A stretch of DNA of 64,000 nt from Clostridiales bacterium (GTDB taxonomy: Bacteria > Bacillota > Clostridia > Christensenellales > Borkfalkiaceae), in assembly GCA_015055805.1 (NCBI GenBank), contig SVHN01000007.1, positions 28,221 to 92,220 of the forward strand, written 5' to 3'. The notes under the pieces were generated by a model that worked only from the letters and a program-made list of their open reading frames with translations, did not search any database and was not told where the DNA came from. Shown here in pieces: positions 16,545 through 24,498 of this stretch; position 1 is the first letter of the stretch, and every line of letters starts with the position of its first letter. A program made the translations under genes and the position numbers.

Positions 16545-18419
16545 TTATTTCTCCTTTATAGCCTTAAACGGACAATTTGAAATACATGCTCCGCACTTAA
16601 TACACTTTTTCTGGTCGATAACGAACGGCTTTTTAATCTCGCCCGATATTGCGTTGACAGGACAATTCCTTGCGCACTTCGAGCAACCTTTACAAAGCGT
16701 TTCGTCAATGTATATAGTTTTAAGTTTCTGACAAGCACCGGCAGGACACTTCTTATCGTAAATATGCGCTTTATACTCGTCTTCAAAGTATTTAAGTGTT
16801 GAAAGTACGGGACCAGCAGCAGTTTTACCAAGTCCGCAAAGCGCAGTCTTGCTTATTGCCTCGCCAAGTTCTTTCAAAAGTTCGATATCGCCGTCCTCAC
16901 CTTTACCGTCAACTATACGGTTAAGTATTTCAAGCATACGCTTTGTTCCTTCTCTACAAGGAACGCATTTGCCGCACGATTCTTTCTGCGTAAAGTCCAT
17001 AAAGAATCTTGCAACTTCAACCATACACGTCTTTTTATCCATAACAACCAAGCCGCCAGAACCTATGATTGCGCCAACTTTTGAAAGCGAATCAAAGTCC
17101 AAGGGAAGGTCAAAATGTTCTTCTGTTAAGCAGCCGCCCGAAGGTCCGCCGATTTGAACGCCCTTAAACTCTCCTCCGTCTCTCATACCGCCACCGATAT
17201 CAAAGATAACTTCTCTAAGCGTCGTTCCCATAGGTACTTCGATAAGACCTGCGTTCTGAATATTACCAGTAAGAGCAAACGTCTTAGTACCTGTAGAGTT
17301 TTCAGTTCCTATTTTCTTAAACCACTCAGAACCGTTGTTTATGATAAGCGCAACGTTAGCGTACGTTTCAACGTTATTCAGTACGGTAGGCTGATCGAAA
17401 AGTCCGTTTTCAACCGTTCTTGGCGGTTTAGTTCTAGGCATACCGCGTTTACCTTCGATTGATGCGGTAAGAGCGGACCCTTCGCCGCAAACGAACGCGC
17501 CTGCACCGCGGTTGATATGCATATGGAAAGAGAAGTTCGTTCCTAAAATGTTATCGCCTAAAAGTCCAAGTTCGGTTGCCTGTTCAATTGCTAGTTTCAA
17601 TCTGGAAACAGCCTTAGGATACTCCGCTCTAACGTAAATATAACCGTCGTTTGCACCGCAAGCGATACCAGCTATAATCATACCTTCTAAGAGTCTGTGC
17701 GGATCGTCTTCCATAACCGACCTATCCATAAATGCGCCGGGGTCACCCTCGTCACCGTTACATACTACGTATTTGGGGAAACGAGTTTGTCTTGCAACCT
17801 GACTCCACTTTCTGCCAGCAGGAAATCCACCGCCGCCACGACCACGAAGTCCTGATTCGCTAACTTCGTTTATAACTTCTTCGCTCGTCATATCGAACAA
17901 AACCTTTTCAAGGGCTGTATATCCACCCATCGCGAGGTATTCCATTATAGACGTTGCATCAATTTTATCACAATTATCAAGAATTAATCTAGTTTGTTTT
18001 TTGTAGAACGGAATTTCCTTCTGTTCTCTATAAATATTACCGTCTTGGGTGTATGCAAGTCTATCCACACACTCGCCGCCAACGATGGTTTTTTCAATGA
18101 TTTCTTCACAGTCTTCAACCGCAACTTTAACGTACAGCCAGCCCTGCGGTTCAATTCTAACCAAAGGTCCTATTTCACAGAAACCGTGGCAACCGCTCTC
18201 TTTAAGTCTTACGCCGTCACCGTGCGGTTCTTCTTGAAGTTCTAAGGAAAAGTTAATGCCCTTAGCTTTCATTATTTCTTCAAATTTTGCGTAGATTTTA
18301 AGCGCGCCCTTAGACACGCAGCCTGCGCCTGCGCAAACGATAATTCTTTTCTTTTCTGCCATCATCATTTTGGTGGCTTTTTCTCTCAATGCTATAAGAT
18401 CTTGTCTGTTATTAATCAT
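16545..18419 (-). CDS. hydB: NuoF-like NADH-binding subunit of hydrogenase (HydB)
   Basis: Flavoprotein that exchanges electrons between NAD(H) and the hydrogenase. An N-terminal thioredoxin-like [2Fe-2S] domain (CAGAGCVSKG near residue 29, GCHGFCEIGP near 84) precedes the NuoF core: SGLRGRGGGGFPAG for NADH, VVCNGDEGDPGAFMDR for FMN, and the SLBB region. The cluster site ESCGKCVPCREG lies near 480. The C-terminus adds two [4Fe-4S] motifs, CKGCSKCARNCP and CIKCGACISNCP. 624 residues, the size of HydB in bifurcating hydrogenases. It overlaps hydC by four bases and is four bases from hydA. Confidence 0.95.
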   Translation of the reverse strand: MINNRQDLIALREKATKMMMAEKKRIIVCAGAGCVSKGALKIYAKFEEIMKAKGINFSLELQEEPHGDGVRLKESGCHGFCEIGPLVRIEPQGWLYVKVAVEDCEEIIEKTIVGGECVDRLAYTQDGNIYREQKEIPFYKKQTRLILDNCDKIDATSIMEYLAMGGYTALEKVLFDMTSEEVINEVSESGLRGRGGGGFPAGRKWSQVARQTRFPKYVVCNGDEGDPGAFMDRSVMEDDPHRLLEGMIIAGIACGANDGYIYVRAEYPKAVSRLKLAIEQATELGLLGDNILGTNFSFHMHINRGAGAFVCGEGSALTASIEGKRGMPRTKPPRTVENGLFDQPTVLNNVETYANVALIINNGSEWFKKIGTENSTGTKTFALTGNIQNAGLIEVPMGTTLREVIFDIGGGMRDGGEFKGVQIGGPSGGCLTEEHFDLPLDFDSLSKVGAIIGSGGLVVMDKKTCMVEVARFFMDFTQKESCGKCVPCREGTKRMLEILNRIVDGKGEDGDIELLKELGEAISKTALCGLGKTAAGPVLSTLKYFEDEYKAHIYDKKCPAGACQKLKTIYIDETLCKGCSKCARNCPVNAISGEIKKPFVIDQKKCIKCGACISNCPFKAIKEK

Positions 18420-18889
18420 TTTTTGATACTCTCCTTTATAGATCTTACGAGTTCAACAGCCTTTTCAGGTGTCATCGTGGGATAAATTTCGTTATTGAGC
18501 GTAATTGCTGGTGCAGAAGAGCACGCACCAAGACACGCTACCGTTTCAACCGTAAACATCAGGTCATCAGTCGTCTTCTTCTCTTCCGATAAGCCGAGTT
18601 CCTTTCTAAGTGCTTCAAGAATAGGAATAGAATGACGAACGTGGCACGCTGTACCGTCACAAACTTTAATTATGTATTCGCCTTTGCGTTCGAGTGAAAA
18701 GTTCTCGTAGAAAGTCGCTACCCCGTAAATTCTTGCCTCACTAACTCCGAGTTTTCCTGCTAAGTACGGAAAAATTTCTTTCGGCAAGTATCTGTAATGC
18801 TCTTGCGCCTCTTGCAATATTGCAATCAAAGACTTCTCTTCATTGCCAAACTTTTCAATCGCTTTGTCAAGTATGGTATAATCAAACAT
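18416..18889 (-). CDS. hydC: NuoE-like [2Fe-2S] subunit of hydrogenase (HydC)
   Basis: Thioredoxin-fold ferredoxin of the NuoE type. The helical N-terminus includes LQEAQEHYRYLPKEIFPYLA, and cluster ligands come in pairs: CDGTACH near residue 88 and CLGACSSAP near 127. 157 residues. It completes the HydABC set and overlaps hydB as ATGA, implying translational coupling. GGAGGG precedes its ATG. It is downstream of nfnB with a 72-base gap that contains a hairpin. Confidence 0.94.
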   Translation of the reverse strand: MFDYTILDKAIEKFGNEEKSLIAILQEAQEHYRYLPKEIFPYLAGKLGVSEARIYGVATFYENFSLERKGEYIIKVCDGTACHVRHSIPILEALRKELGLSEEKKTTDDLMFTVETVACLGACSSAPAITLNNEIYPTMTPEKAVELVRSIKESIKK

Positions 18890-18925
18890 ACCTTTCCCTC
18901 CGTGTGTTGTATTTTTTCATTGTTT

Positions 18926-18947
18926 CAGCCGCCAAAAATGGCGGCTG
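18926..18947. other. Intercistronic hairpin between nfnB and hydC
   Basis: Perfect eight-base stem CAGCCGCC/GGCGGCTG with a six-base loop. There is no T-run on either strand, so it is not a standard terminator. It could adjust mRNA stability or partly separate nfnAB from hydABC. Confidence 0.6.
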
Positions 18948-18961
18948 ATTAAATTTCCATA

Positions 18962-20344
18962 TTATTTACTCAAATATTCGTCAATTGCCTTAGCAGCAGT
19001 TTTGCCTGCTCCCATTGCAAGTATAACGGTTGCCGCGCCGGTAACAGCGTCACCGCCAGCATATACCGCTTGAACGGACGTTGCGCCGTTTTCGTCGGTA
19101 ATAATTCCGCCGTGCTTGTTGACTTCAAGACCTTCGGTCGTTGATTTAATAAGCGGGTTAGGTGAAGTTCCAAGAGCCATAATTACTACGTCAGCCTCAA
19201 TATCGAATTCGCTACCTTCAACGGCAACGGGACGACGTCTACCAGACGCGTCGGGTTCACCGAGTTCCATCTTTATGCAAGTGCAAGATTTTACCCAACC
19301 GTTTTCATCGCCGTTAATCTTAACGGGGTTCGTGAGCAGGTCGAAAATAATACCTTCTTCCATTGCATGCTCAACTTCTTCCTTTCTTGCAGGAAGTTCG
19401 TCAAGCGTTCTTCTGTAAACGATATGAACGTCACCGCCAAGACGCTTAGCGCATCTAGCCGCGTCCATAGCAACGTTACCGCCACCAACAACGACTACTT
19501 TTTTGCCGTGTTTTATAGGGGTGCTTGCGCCTTCTCTATATGCTTTCATAAGGTTTATTCTGGTTAAGAATTCGTTTGCAGAGAATACGCCGTTGAAGTT
19601 TTCACCGGGAATATTCATGAACTTGGGAAGTCCTGCGCCAGAACCTACGAATACAGCCTTAAAGTCGTATTCCTTAATGAGTTCTTCGATAGATATAACC
19701 TTTCCGATAACCATGTTGGTTTCGATTTTAACGCCCAAATCTTTGAGAGTATCGATTTCTTTTTGAACGATAGTCTTAGGAAGTCTAAATTCAGGGATAC
19801 CGTAAACCAAAACACCGCCAGCTAAGTGGAACGCCTCGAAAACGGTTACTTCGTAGCCTTTCTTTGCAAGGTCGCCTGCACAAGTAAGTCCAGAAGGACC
19901 TGAACCGATAACGGCAACTTTAATTCCGTTGCTTTCGGGTTTAACGGGTTTTTCTTTGCAGTTAGCGTTGTGATAGTCAGCAACGAATCTTTCAAGTCTG
20001 CCGATACCAACGGGTTCGCCTTTAATACCCCTAATGCAATATTTTTCGCATTGTGATTCTTGCGGACATACTCTTCCGCAAACGGCAGGAAGTGATGAAG
20101 ACTGTGCTATTACCTGATATGCGCCTTCAAAATCTTTTTCACGGATCTTGGCGATAAATTCAGGAATATGTACCATAACGGGACAACCGTTAACGCAAGG
20201 TTTGTTCTTGCAGTTTAAGCATCTTTCAGCCTCGTCAACCGCCTGTTCGGGGGTGTAGCCCAAAGCTACTTCGTCAAAGTTTTTATTTCTTACGTCTGCG
20301 TCTTGATGAGGCATAACGTTTTTCTTTAATGACATATTTGGCAT
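18962..20344 (-). CDS. nfnB: NADPH-binding subunit of NADH-dependent ferredoxin:NADP oxidoreductase (NfnB/GltA type)
   Basis: 460-residue GltD/NfnB-type flavoprotein. The N-terminal cluster domain has CLNCKNKPCVNGCP near 42-55 and CGRVCPQESQCEKYC near 89-103. The FAD domain begins VAVIGSGPSGLTCAGDLAKKG near 144, and the NADP domain VVVVGGGNVAMDAAR near 288. ALGTSPNPLI and YAGGDAVTGAATVI near the end complete the fold. Glutamate synthase small subunit has the same fold, but the adjacent NfnA-like gene and the hydrogenase operon favour NfnB, which couples NADH, NADPH and ferredoxin. It starts one base after nfnA. Confidence 0.9.
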   Translation of the reverse strand: MPNMSLKKNVMPHQDADVRNKNFDEVALGYTPEQAVDEAERCLNCKNKPCVNGCPVMVHIPEFIAKIREKDFEGAYQVIAQSSSLPAVCGRVCPQESQCEKYCIRGIKGEPVGIGRLERFVADYHNANCKEKPVKPESNGIKVAVIGSGPSGLTCAGDLAKKGYEVTVFEAFHLAGGVLVYGIPEFRLPKTIVQKEIDTLKDLGVKIETNMVIGKVISIEELIKEYDFKAVFVGSGAGLPKFMNIPGENFNGVFSANEFLTRINLMKAYREGASTPIKHGKKVVVVGGGNVAMDAARCAKRLGGDVHIVYRRTLDELPARKEEVEHAMEEGIIFDLLTNPVKINGDENGWVKSCTCIKMELGEPDASGRRRPVAVEGSEFDIEADVVIMALGTSPNPLIKSTTEGLEVNKHGGIITDENGATSVQAVYAGGDAVTGAATVILAMGAGKTAAKAIDEYLSK

Positions 20345-20345
20345 C

Positions 20346-21188
20346 TTACTTTACCTCCTTTTTGAAAAGGTTACAAGTATCTTCGTACTTGTGTCTTTCC
20401 CACTCTTTATAGCTTGCGCCGCGTTTCATTGCCTCGTCGAAGTCAACCAAATGTCCGTCAAACTCAGGTCCATCAACGCATGCAAACTTGGTTTCACCAC
20501 CAACGGTAAGACGGCAACCACCGCACATACCCGTTCCGTCAATCATGATCGGGTTCATTGAAACAATAGTTTTAACGCCGTATTCTTTGGTAAGACGGCA
20601 AACGAATTTCATCATTATAACCGGTCCGATTGCGATAACTTCGTCATACTGTTCGCCGCTTTCAATAAGATTTTTGAGAGCGTCGGTAACAAGACCTTTA
20701 GTGCCTGCCGTTCCGTCGTCGCTCATAAGTACGTATTTATCGCTGACAGCCTTAAACTCGTCTTCTAATATTACGAGATCCTTGCATCTGAAACCGACGA
20801 TTGAGTGAACTTCCGCACCTTCTTCGTGAAGTTTCTTTGCAACGGGATAAGCGATTGCACAGCCTACGCCACCACCAACGACTGCTACCTTCTTTAAGCC
20901 CTTGGTATGGGTTGCATTTCCTAACGGGCCGACAAAGTCTGCAACACAGTCGCCAACTTCAAGTTGGTTAAGCGTGTAAGTCGTAGCACCGACTATCTGG
21001 AAGATTACTGCAACAGTACCCTTTTCTCTGTCGTAGTCAGCAACGGTCAAAGGAATTCTTTCACCGTCTTCGGTCGCCCTAATAATAACGAATTGCCCTG
21101 CTTGCGCTTTCTTTGCTACAAAGGGTGCGTATACGTCAATACGGGTTACCGTTGGGTTAAGCACTTTTTTGTCAACAATTTTGAACAT
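20346..21188 (-). CDS. nfnA: NfnA-type FAD/[2Fe-2S] subunit
   Basis: Ferredoxin-reductase-like protein related to dihydroorotate dehydrogenase electron-transfer and sulfide dehydrogenase subunits. FAD-binding beta barrel at 1-95, NAD(H) domain VAVVGGGVGCAIAYPVAKKL near 100, and a C-terminal [2Fe-2S] ligand set CGGCRLTVGGETKFACVDGP near 220-240. I start at the ATG at 21188 because AAGGAGAAGTT lies directly before it; an upstream ATG has none. 280 residues. First gene of the nfnA-nfnB-hydC-hydB-hydA run. Confidence 0.9.
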   Translation of the reverse strand: MFKIVDKKVLNPTVTRIDVYAPFVAKKAQAGQFVIIRATEDGERIPLTVADYDREKGTVAVIFQIVGATTYTLNQLEVGDCVADFVGPLGNATHTKGLKKVAVVGGGVGCAIAYPVAKKLHEEGAEVHSIVGFRCKDLVILEDEFKAVSDKYVLMSDDGTAGTKGLVTDALKNLIESGEQYDEVIAIGPVIMMKFVCRLTKEYGVKTIVSMNPIMIDGTGMCGGCRLTVGGETKFACVDGPEFDGHLVDFDEAMKRGASYKEWERHKYEDTCNLFKKEVK

Positions 21189-21254
21189 AACTTCTCCTTC
21201 TTCTGAACGCGCTAAGGCCAAAGCCTTTTGCGCTGATTATTTCTCTAGTTATAT

Positions 21255-21283
21255 ATTCTATCACAATTATTGTTTCTTTTCAA
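21255..21283 (-). promoter_or_regulatory. Sigma-A promoter of the nfn-hyd operon
   Basis: On the minus strand TTGAAA (21278-21283) and TAGAAT (21255-21260) are 17 bases apart. The leader of about 60 bases contains a GCGC...AAGGC/GCCTT...GCGC hairpin at 21213-21237 before the nfnA ribosome site. Confidence 0.75.
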
Positions 21284-21344
21284 CTTTTTTAGGCAATTTA
21301 TTAGCAATATATTTAGTAAATTTTTAGTAATTATTTAAAATAAA

Positions 21345-21371
21345 TAACACCCGCACGCATGCGAGTGTTAA
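21345..21371 (-). terminator. Terminator of the amino-acid ABC operon
   Basis: AACACTCGCA/TGCGGGTGTT stem with one G-U pair, then a TATTTATTTT tail on the minus strand, 20 bases beyond the ATPase stop codon. Confidence 0.65.
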
Positions 21372-21391
21372 GTTTGATTATAAATCTACTT

Positions 21392-22252
21392 TTATAGGAC
21401 TTTTGATAAGAATTCTTTGAGCCTTTCGTTTTTAGGATTTAAGAAGAATTCTTTAGGCGGAGCGTCTTCCTTTACGACACCTTCGTCTATGAAAATTACT
21501 CTGTTTGCAACTTCCTTTGCAAAGCCCATTTCGTGAGTTACGACAACCATGGTCATACCGTCTTTAGCAAGTTCGGTCATAAGGTCTAAAACTTCGCCGA
21601 CCATCTCAGGGTCAAGCGCGCTCGTCGGCTCGTCAAACAATATTACTTTGGGTTCCATTGCTAAAGCACGGACTATTGCGATACGTTGTTTTTGTCCGCC
21701 CGATAGGGTTGCAGGATATACGTTTGCTTTATCTTCAAGGCCGATTCTTTTTAGCAAGTCTATAGCCTTTTCTTCCGATTCCTTTTGCACGACCTCAATG
21801 GGTTTTTCTATCTCTAAAAGGGGCTTTTTCTTGTCTTTACCCTTAAACAAATTTGCCAGTTTTATCCAGCGGTTTTTACATTTAATCTTTGCAATTTTCT
21901 TCTTTGCTATAAGCACGGGCGCAAGAGTAATATTCTGCATAACGGTTAGGTTATTAAACAGGTTGAACTGCTGAAATACCATACCGATTTTTTGACGGTG
22001 AACGTTGATGTCAACTTTCATATCGACCAAGTTTTCTCCGTCGAACATTATTTCTCCGCCGTCAGCGTCTTCTAGGCAATTTAAGCATCTTAAAAAGGTA
22101 GATTTACCACACCCCGAAGGTCCGATTACAGCGACGACGTCACCTTTAAAAATATCAATGTCTACACCGCGAAGAACTTCTAAATCGCCAAAACTTTTAC
22201 GAAGATTTCTTACCGAAAGGACGGTCTCTTTTTCATTAAGAATTTCGCTCAT
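21392..22252 (-). CDS. Polar amino-acid ABC transporter ATPase with lysine-rich insertion
   Basis: GlnQ/HisP-type ATPase. Walker [10 protein letters not shown] at 44-52, Q-loop FQQFN near 93, signature LSGGQKQR at 183-190, Walker [15 protein letters not shown] near 203 and the H-loop VTHEMG near 238. The family is usually 240-250 residues; this one has 286. The extra 40 or so (about residues 117-157, [20 protein letters not shown] onward) sit in the helical subdomain between Q-loop and signature. The start is the ATG at 22252, overlapping the permease by 17 bases; a TTG further upstream is less likely. Third gene of the importer operon. Confidence 0.92.
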   Translation of the reverse strand: MSEILNEKETVLSVRNLRKSFGDLEVLRGVDIDIFKGDVVAVIGPSGCGKSTFLRCLNCLEDADGGEIMFDGENLVDMKVDINVHRQKIGMVFQQFNLFNNLTVMQNITLAPVLIAKKKIAKIKCKNRWIKLANLFKGKDKKKPLLEIEKPIEVVQKESEEKAIDLLKRIGLEDKANVYPATLSGGQKQRIAIVRALAMEPKVILFDEPTSALDPEMVGEVLDLMTELAKDGMTMVVVTHEMGFAKEVANRVIFIDEGVVKEDAPPKEFFLNPKNERLKEFLSKVL

Positions 22253-22934
22253 TTTTCTTAAACCTCCTTTCAATCACTCTAAGTCCCCAAGTAATAAGTA
22301 GCACGAGTACGAGATAAACTAGCGCAAGCGCAATATACGGCACTAAATACTCGTAAGTCGCGTCACCTATCGCCTTAAACGCCTTAGTTACGTCAACTAC
22401 TGCGATAAAACTTACCACAGAAGTTTCTTTTATTAAAACGATAAACTCGTTTCCAAGAGTGGGCAAAATATTTTTTACCGACTGCGGTATGACGACTTTA
22501 AGCATAGCCGACCAGTAGGTAAGACCTAACGCCCTACCAGCCTCCAACTGCCCAACGTCTACCGATTGAATACCTGCACGCATAATTTCAGAAACGTACG
22601 CGCCTGAATTTAAACCAAAAATAATAATGGCAACCATAACGCCGTCCACTGAAATTCCTAGCGCAGGAAGCAAAACAAAGTAGCCTAAAAGTAGTTGTAC
22701 AACCATAGGCGTTCCGCGGAAAAACCCCACGTAAACGTCGCACACTTTTTCCAAAATTCTTGGCAAACGTTTATACTTAGGCATGATTTTTACAAGCGCG
22801 ATAAGCGTCCCTAAAACTATACCTATTATTAGACCTAAAACGGCTATTTCAATAGTCACTAATAAGCCTTCAAGGGCGGTTTTATAACCGCCCTTCGTGA
22901 TAAATTCTCTGTAAAAAATTTCAAATGAATTCAT
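22236..22934 (-). CDS. Polar amino-acid ABC transporter permease
   Basis: HisM/GlnP family inner-membrane subunit with five or six membrane segments. The N-terminal part includes [20 protein letters not shown], and the EAA loop ([20 protein letters not shown] near residue 130) docks on the ATPase. [20 protein letters not shown] is the typical RGTP motif of this family. 232 residues. Its start codon shares one base with the binding-protein stop (TAATG), so translation is coupled. Confidence 0.93.
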   Translation of the reverse strand: MNSFEIFYREFITKGGYKTALEGLLVTIEIAVLGLIIGIVLGTLIALVKIMPKYKRLPRILEKVCDVYVGFFRGTPMVVQLLLGYFVLLPALGISVDGVMVAIIIFGLNSGAYVSEIMRAGIQSVDVGQLEAGRALGLTYWSAMLKVVIPQSVKNILPTLGNEFIVLIKETSVVSFIAVVDVTKAFKAIGDATYEYLVPYIALALVYLVLVLLITWGLRVIERRFKKNERNS

Positions 22935-23764
22935 TATCTATTTGCCTTCAAAACTGCAAGTACGTCTTCGGCCGTTTTGCACTCAGCAAAAGAGTTGTCT
23001 TCTGCAAGAGTAATAACTACTTGCGCTGCGTTGTAGTAAGACGAAGTAAAGTTTACAGACTGTTTACGGGTTTCGTTTACAGTAAGACCTGCCATAGCAA
23101 TATCAATGCCGTTGTTTCCTACGCTGGTTACAACTGAATCAAATTCCATATCTTCAATAACTAATTCTAAGCCTAATTTATCTGCAAGATACTTAGCAAT
23201 TTCCATATCAATACCAGCAAACTTATCGCCTTCTTTATACTCAAACGGTGCAAAGTTTGCATTAGTTGCAACTACGAGTTGGTCTTTATTCGAATCTTTT
23301 TTAGCACTTTCAAACGGTGCGATTCCTTCGCCTGTTGCGTAAGCCTCAAAAATTGCAGCTAACTTTGCCTTGCCTTCTTCAGATGCCAAAATATCGTTAA
23401 CGCTCTTCAAAAGATCAGCTTGGTTTTTGTCAACGCCAAAAGCGTATTCTTCTTCGGTCAACGCGATATCGATAACCTTAATACCTTCGATAGCAGCTTG
23501 AAGGCGGAGTGCAGGATCTCTGTCTACGATAACGTATTCAGAACCACCGTTTTTAAGGTCAGCTACTGCAAGACCAGCGTTTGAATAACCCTTGGCTTTA
23601 TAGCCTTTAATACCTTCAAAACCCCATTCTTCGTCACCATCAACAAAGAACTGACCAGTCGTACCAGACTGAACGCCGATGCTCTTCTTACCGCAAGCGG
23701 TAAAAGAAACACACATAGTTACGCATAAAATTATGGCAACCAAAATAGTTAAAAACTTTTTCAT
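22934..23764 (-). CDS. Amino-acid ABC transporter solute-binding lipoprotein with circularly permuted lobes
   Basis: Secreted binding protein of the amino-acid ABC operon. Signal peptide at 1-23, then lipobox FTAC with lipid-modified C24. The family order is lobe I (VVATNANFAPFEY start, through TVNETRKQSVNFTSSYY) followed by lobe II (IGVQSGTTGQFF, VIVDRDPA, YAFGVDKNQADLLKSVNDIL). Here lobe II comes first (about 28-145), a short linker follows (about 146-160), and lobe I is last (about 161-255). The C-terminal TAEDVLAVLKANR is what would normally lead into IGVQSGTTG. All expected strands and ligand motifs are present once, so this looks like a working permutant, not a fragment. 276 residues. 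Confidence 0.88.
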   Translation of the reverse strand: MKKFLTILVAIILCVTMCVSFTACGKKSIGVQSGTTGQFFVDGDEEWGFEGIKGYKAKGYSNAGLAVADLKNGGSEYVIVDRDPALRLQAAIEGIKVIDIALTEEEYAFGVDKNQADLLKSVNDILASEEGKAKLAAIFEAYATGEGIAPFESAKKDSNKDQLVVATNANFAPFEYKEGDKFAGIDMEIAKYLADKLGLELVIEDMEFDSVVTSVGNNGIDIAMAGLTVNETRKQSVNFTSSYYNAAQVVITLAEDNSFAECKTAEDVLAVLKANR

Positions 23765-23819
23765 AACTTCTCCTTTTGTTACAAATTCCTATTGTAACTA
23801 TAACATTATTTATAGCGTT

Positions 23820-23848
23820 ATTATAAATTTAAAAAACTACATTGTCAA
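23820..23848 (-). promoter_or_regulatory. Consensus sigma-A promoter of the ABC importer operon
   Basis: Minus strand: TTGACA (23843-23848), 17-base spacer, TATAAT (23820-23825), both perfect consensus. The leader is about 50 bases and has AAGGAGAAG before the binding-protein ATG. Confidence 0.9.
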
Positions 23849-23941
23849 TCGTTTTCAATTGATAATGCAAAAACTTTGGTCTTTTTGTCTTTTTTAGGCG
23901 GTTTGTTTGAATATTTTTGTGAATATTGTTAAATTTATTAA

Positions 23942-23971
23942 TTGTCAAAAAACGTTTTTTATCCATATAAT
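23942..23971 (+). promoter_or_regulatory. Promoter of the small amidase gene, predicted leaderless
   Basis: TTGTCA (23942-23947), 18-base spacer, TATAAT (23966-23971). The start codon ATG begins at 23978, six bases past the -10 box, about where transcription should start. No ribosome site is present. Confidence 0.65.
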
Positions 23972-23977
23972 ATTATT

Positions 23978-24463
23978 ATGAGAAGTAATAACTACGACCG
24001 CATCTCGGCAAAAAATTACGCTACGTTTTGGGCGTTAAAGAGAAATCCTAAGTATTACAATTTTGACAGGCTTGGCGGCGACTGCACCAACTTTGTTTCG
24101 CAATGCATCTTTGCAGGCGCACCCATAATGAATTATACACCTACCTTAGGTTGGTTTTATAATTCTCTTTCGAGCCGCTCCCCTGCATGGTCGGGCGTAA
24201 ACGAATTATTTAACTTTTTGACCAAGAACAACGGTTTAGGTCCATACGGAAAAGTTATAAGCGTACATGAACTTGAAGTAGGCGACGTCGTTCAACTTGG
24301 AAAAAATGAAAATGATTTTTACCACGCGCTAATAGTAAGCCAAGTTATCAACGGCAGGATTTTTGTTTGTTCACATACTCGTGACGCACTAAATATCCCA
24401 TTAGAAAACTATTCGGCAAATCATATACGACAGATCAAAATTTTAGGTTACAAAACAAAATAA
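23978..24463 (+). CDS. Amidase_6-like cysteine hydrolase without signal peptide
   Basis: 162-residue protein of the putative amidase domain family (NlpC/P60-like papain fold). Catalytic Cys is C36 in RLGGDCTNFVSQC, the His is H116 in DFYHALIV, and SHTRDALNIPL near 128-138 is a family motif. Aromatic-rich ends (TPTLGWFYNS, SPAWSGV) are also typical. Most relatives are exported; here no signal peptide is visible. An in-frame TTG at 23942 would add 12 residues but it forms the promoter -35 box, so I use the ATG at 23978. It is divergent from the ABC operon and convergent with degV. Target unknown. Confidence 0.8.
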   Translation: MRSNNYDRISAKNYATFWALKRNPKYYNFDRLGGDCTNFVSQCIFAGAPIMNYTPTLGWFYNSLSSRSPAWSGVNELFNFLTKNNGLGPYGKVISVHELEVGDVVQLGKNENDFYHALIVSQVINGRIFVCSHTRDALNIPLENYSANHIRQIKILGYKTK

Positions 24464-24486
24464 AAGAGCCTAAAAAAGGCTCTTAA
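24462..24486. terminator. Bidirectional terminator between amidase and degV
   Basis: AAGAGCC-TAAAAAA-GGCTCTT stem. On the minus strand it is followed by TTATTTTG, ending degV transcription; on the plus strand the tail is weaker. Confidence 0.75.
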
Positions 24487-24498
24487 AATAAAATCTAT

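Noticed and set aside
18926..18947. Hairpin between nfnB and hydC as a terminator
   Set aside because: There is no T-run on either strand, so I list it only as an intercistronic structure.
23942..23977. TTG start adding 12 residues to the amidase
   Set aside because: The TTG is the -35 box of a good promoter, so it would lie upstream of the transcript.
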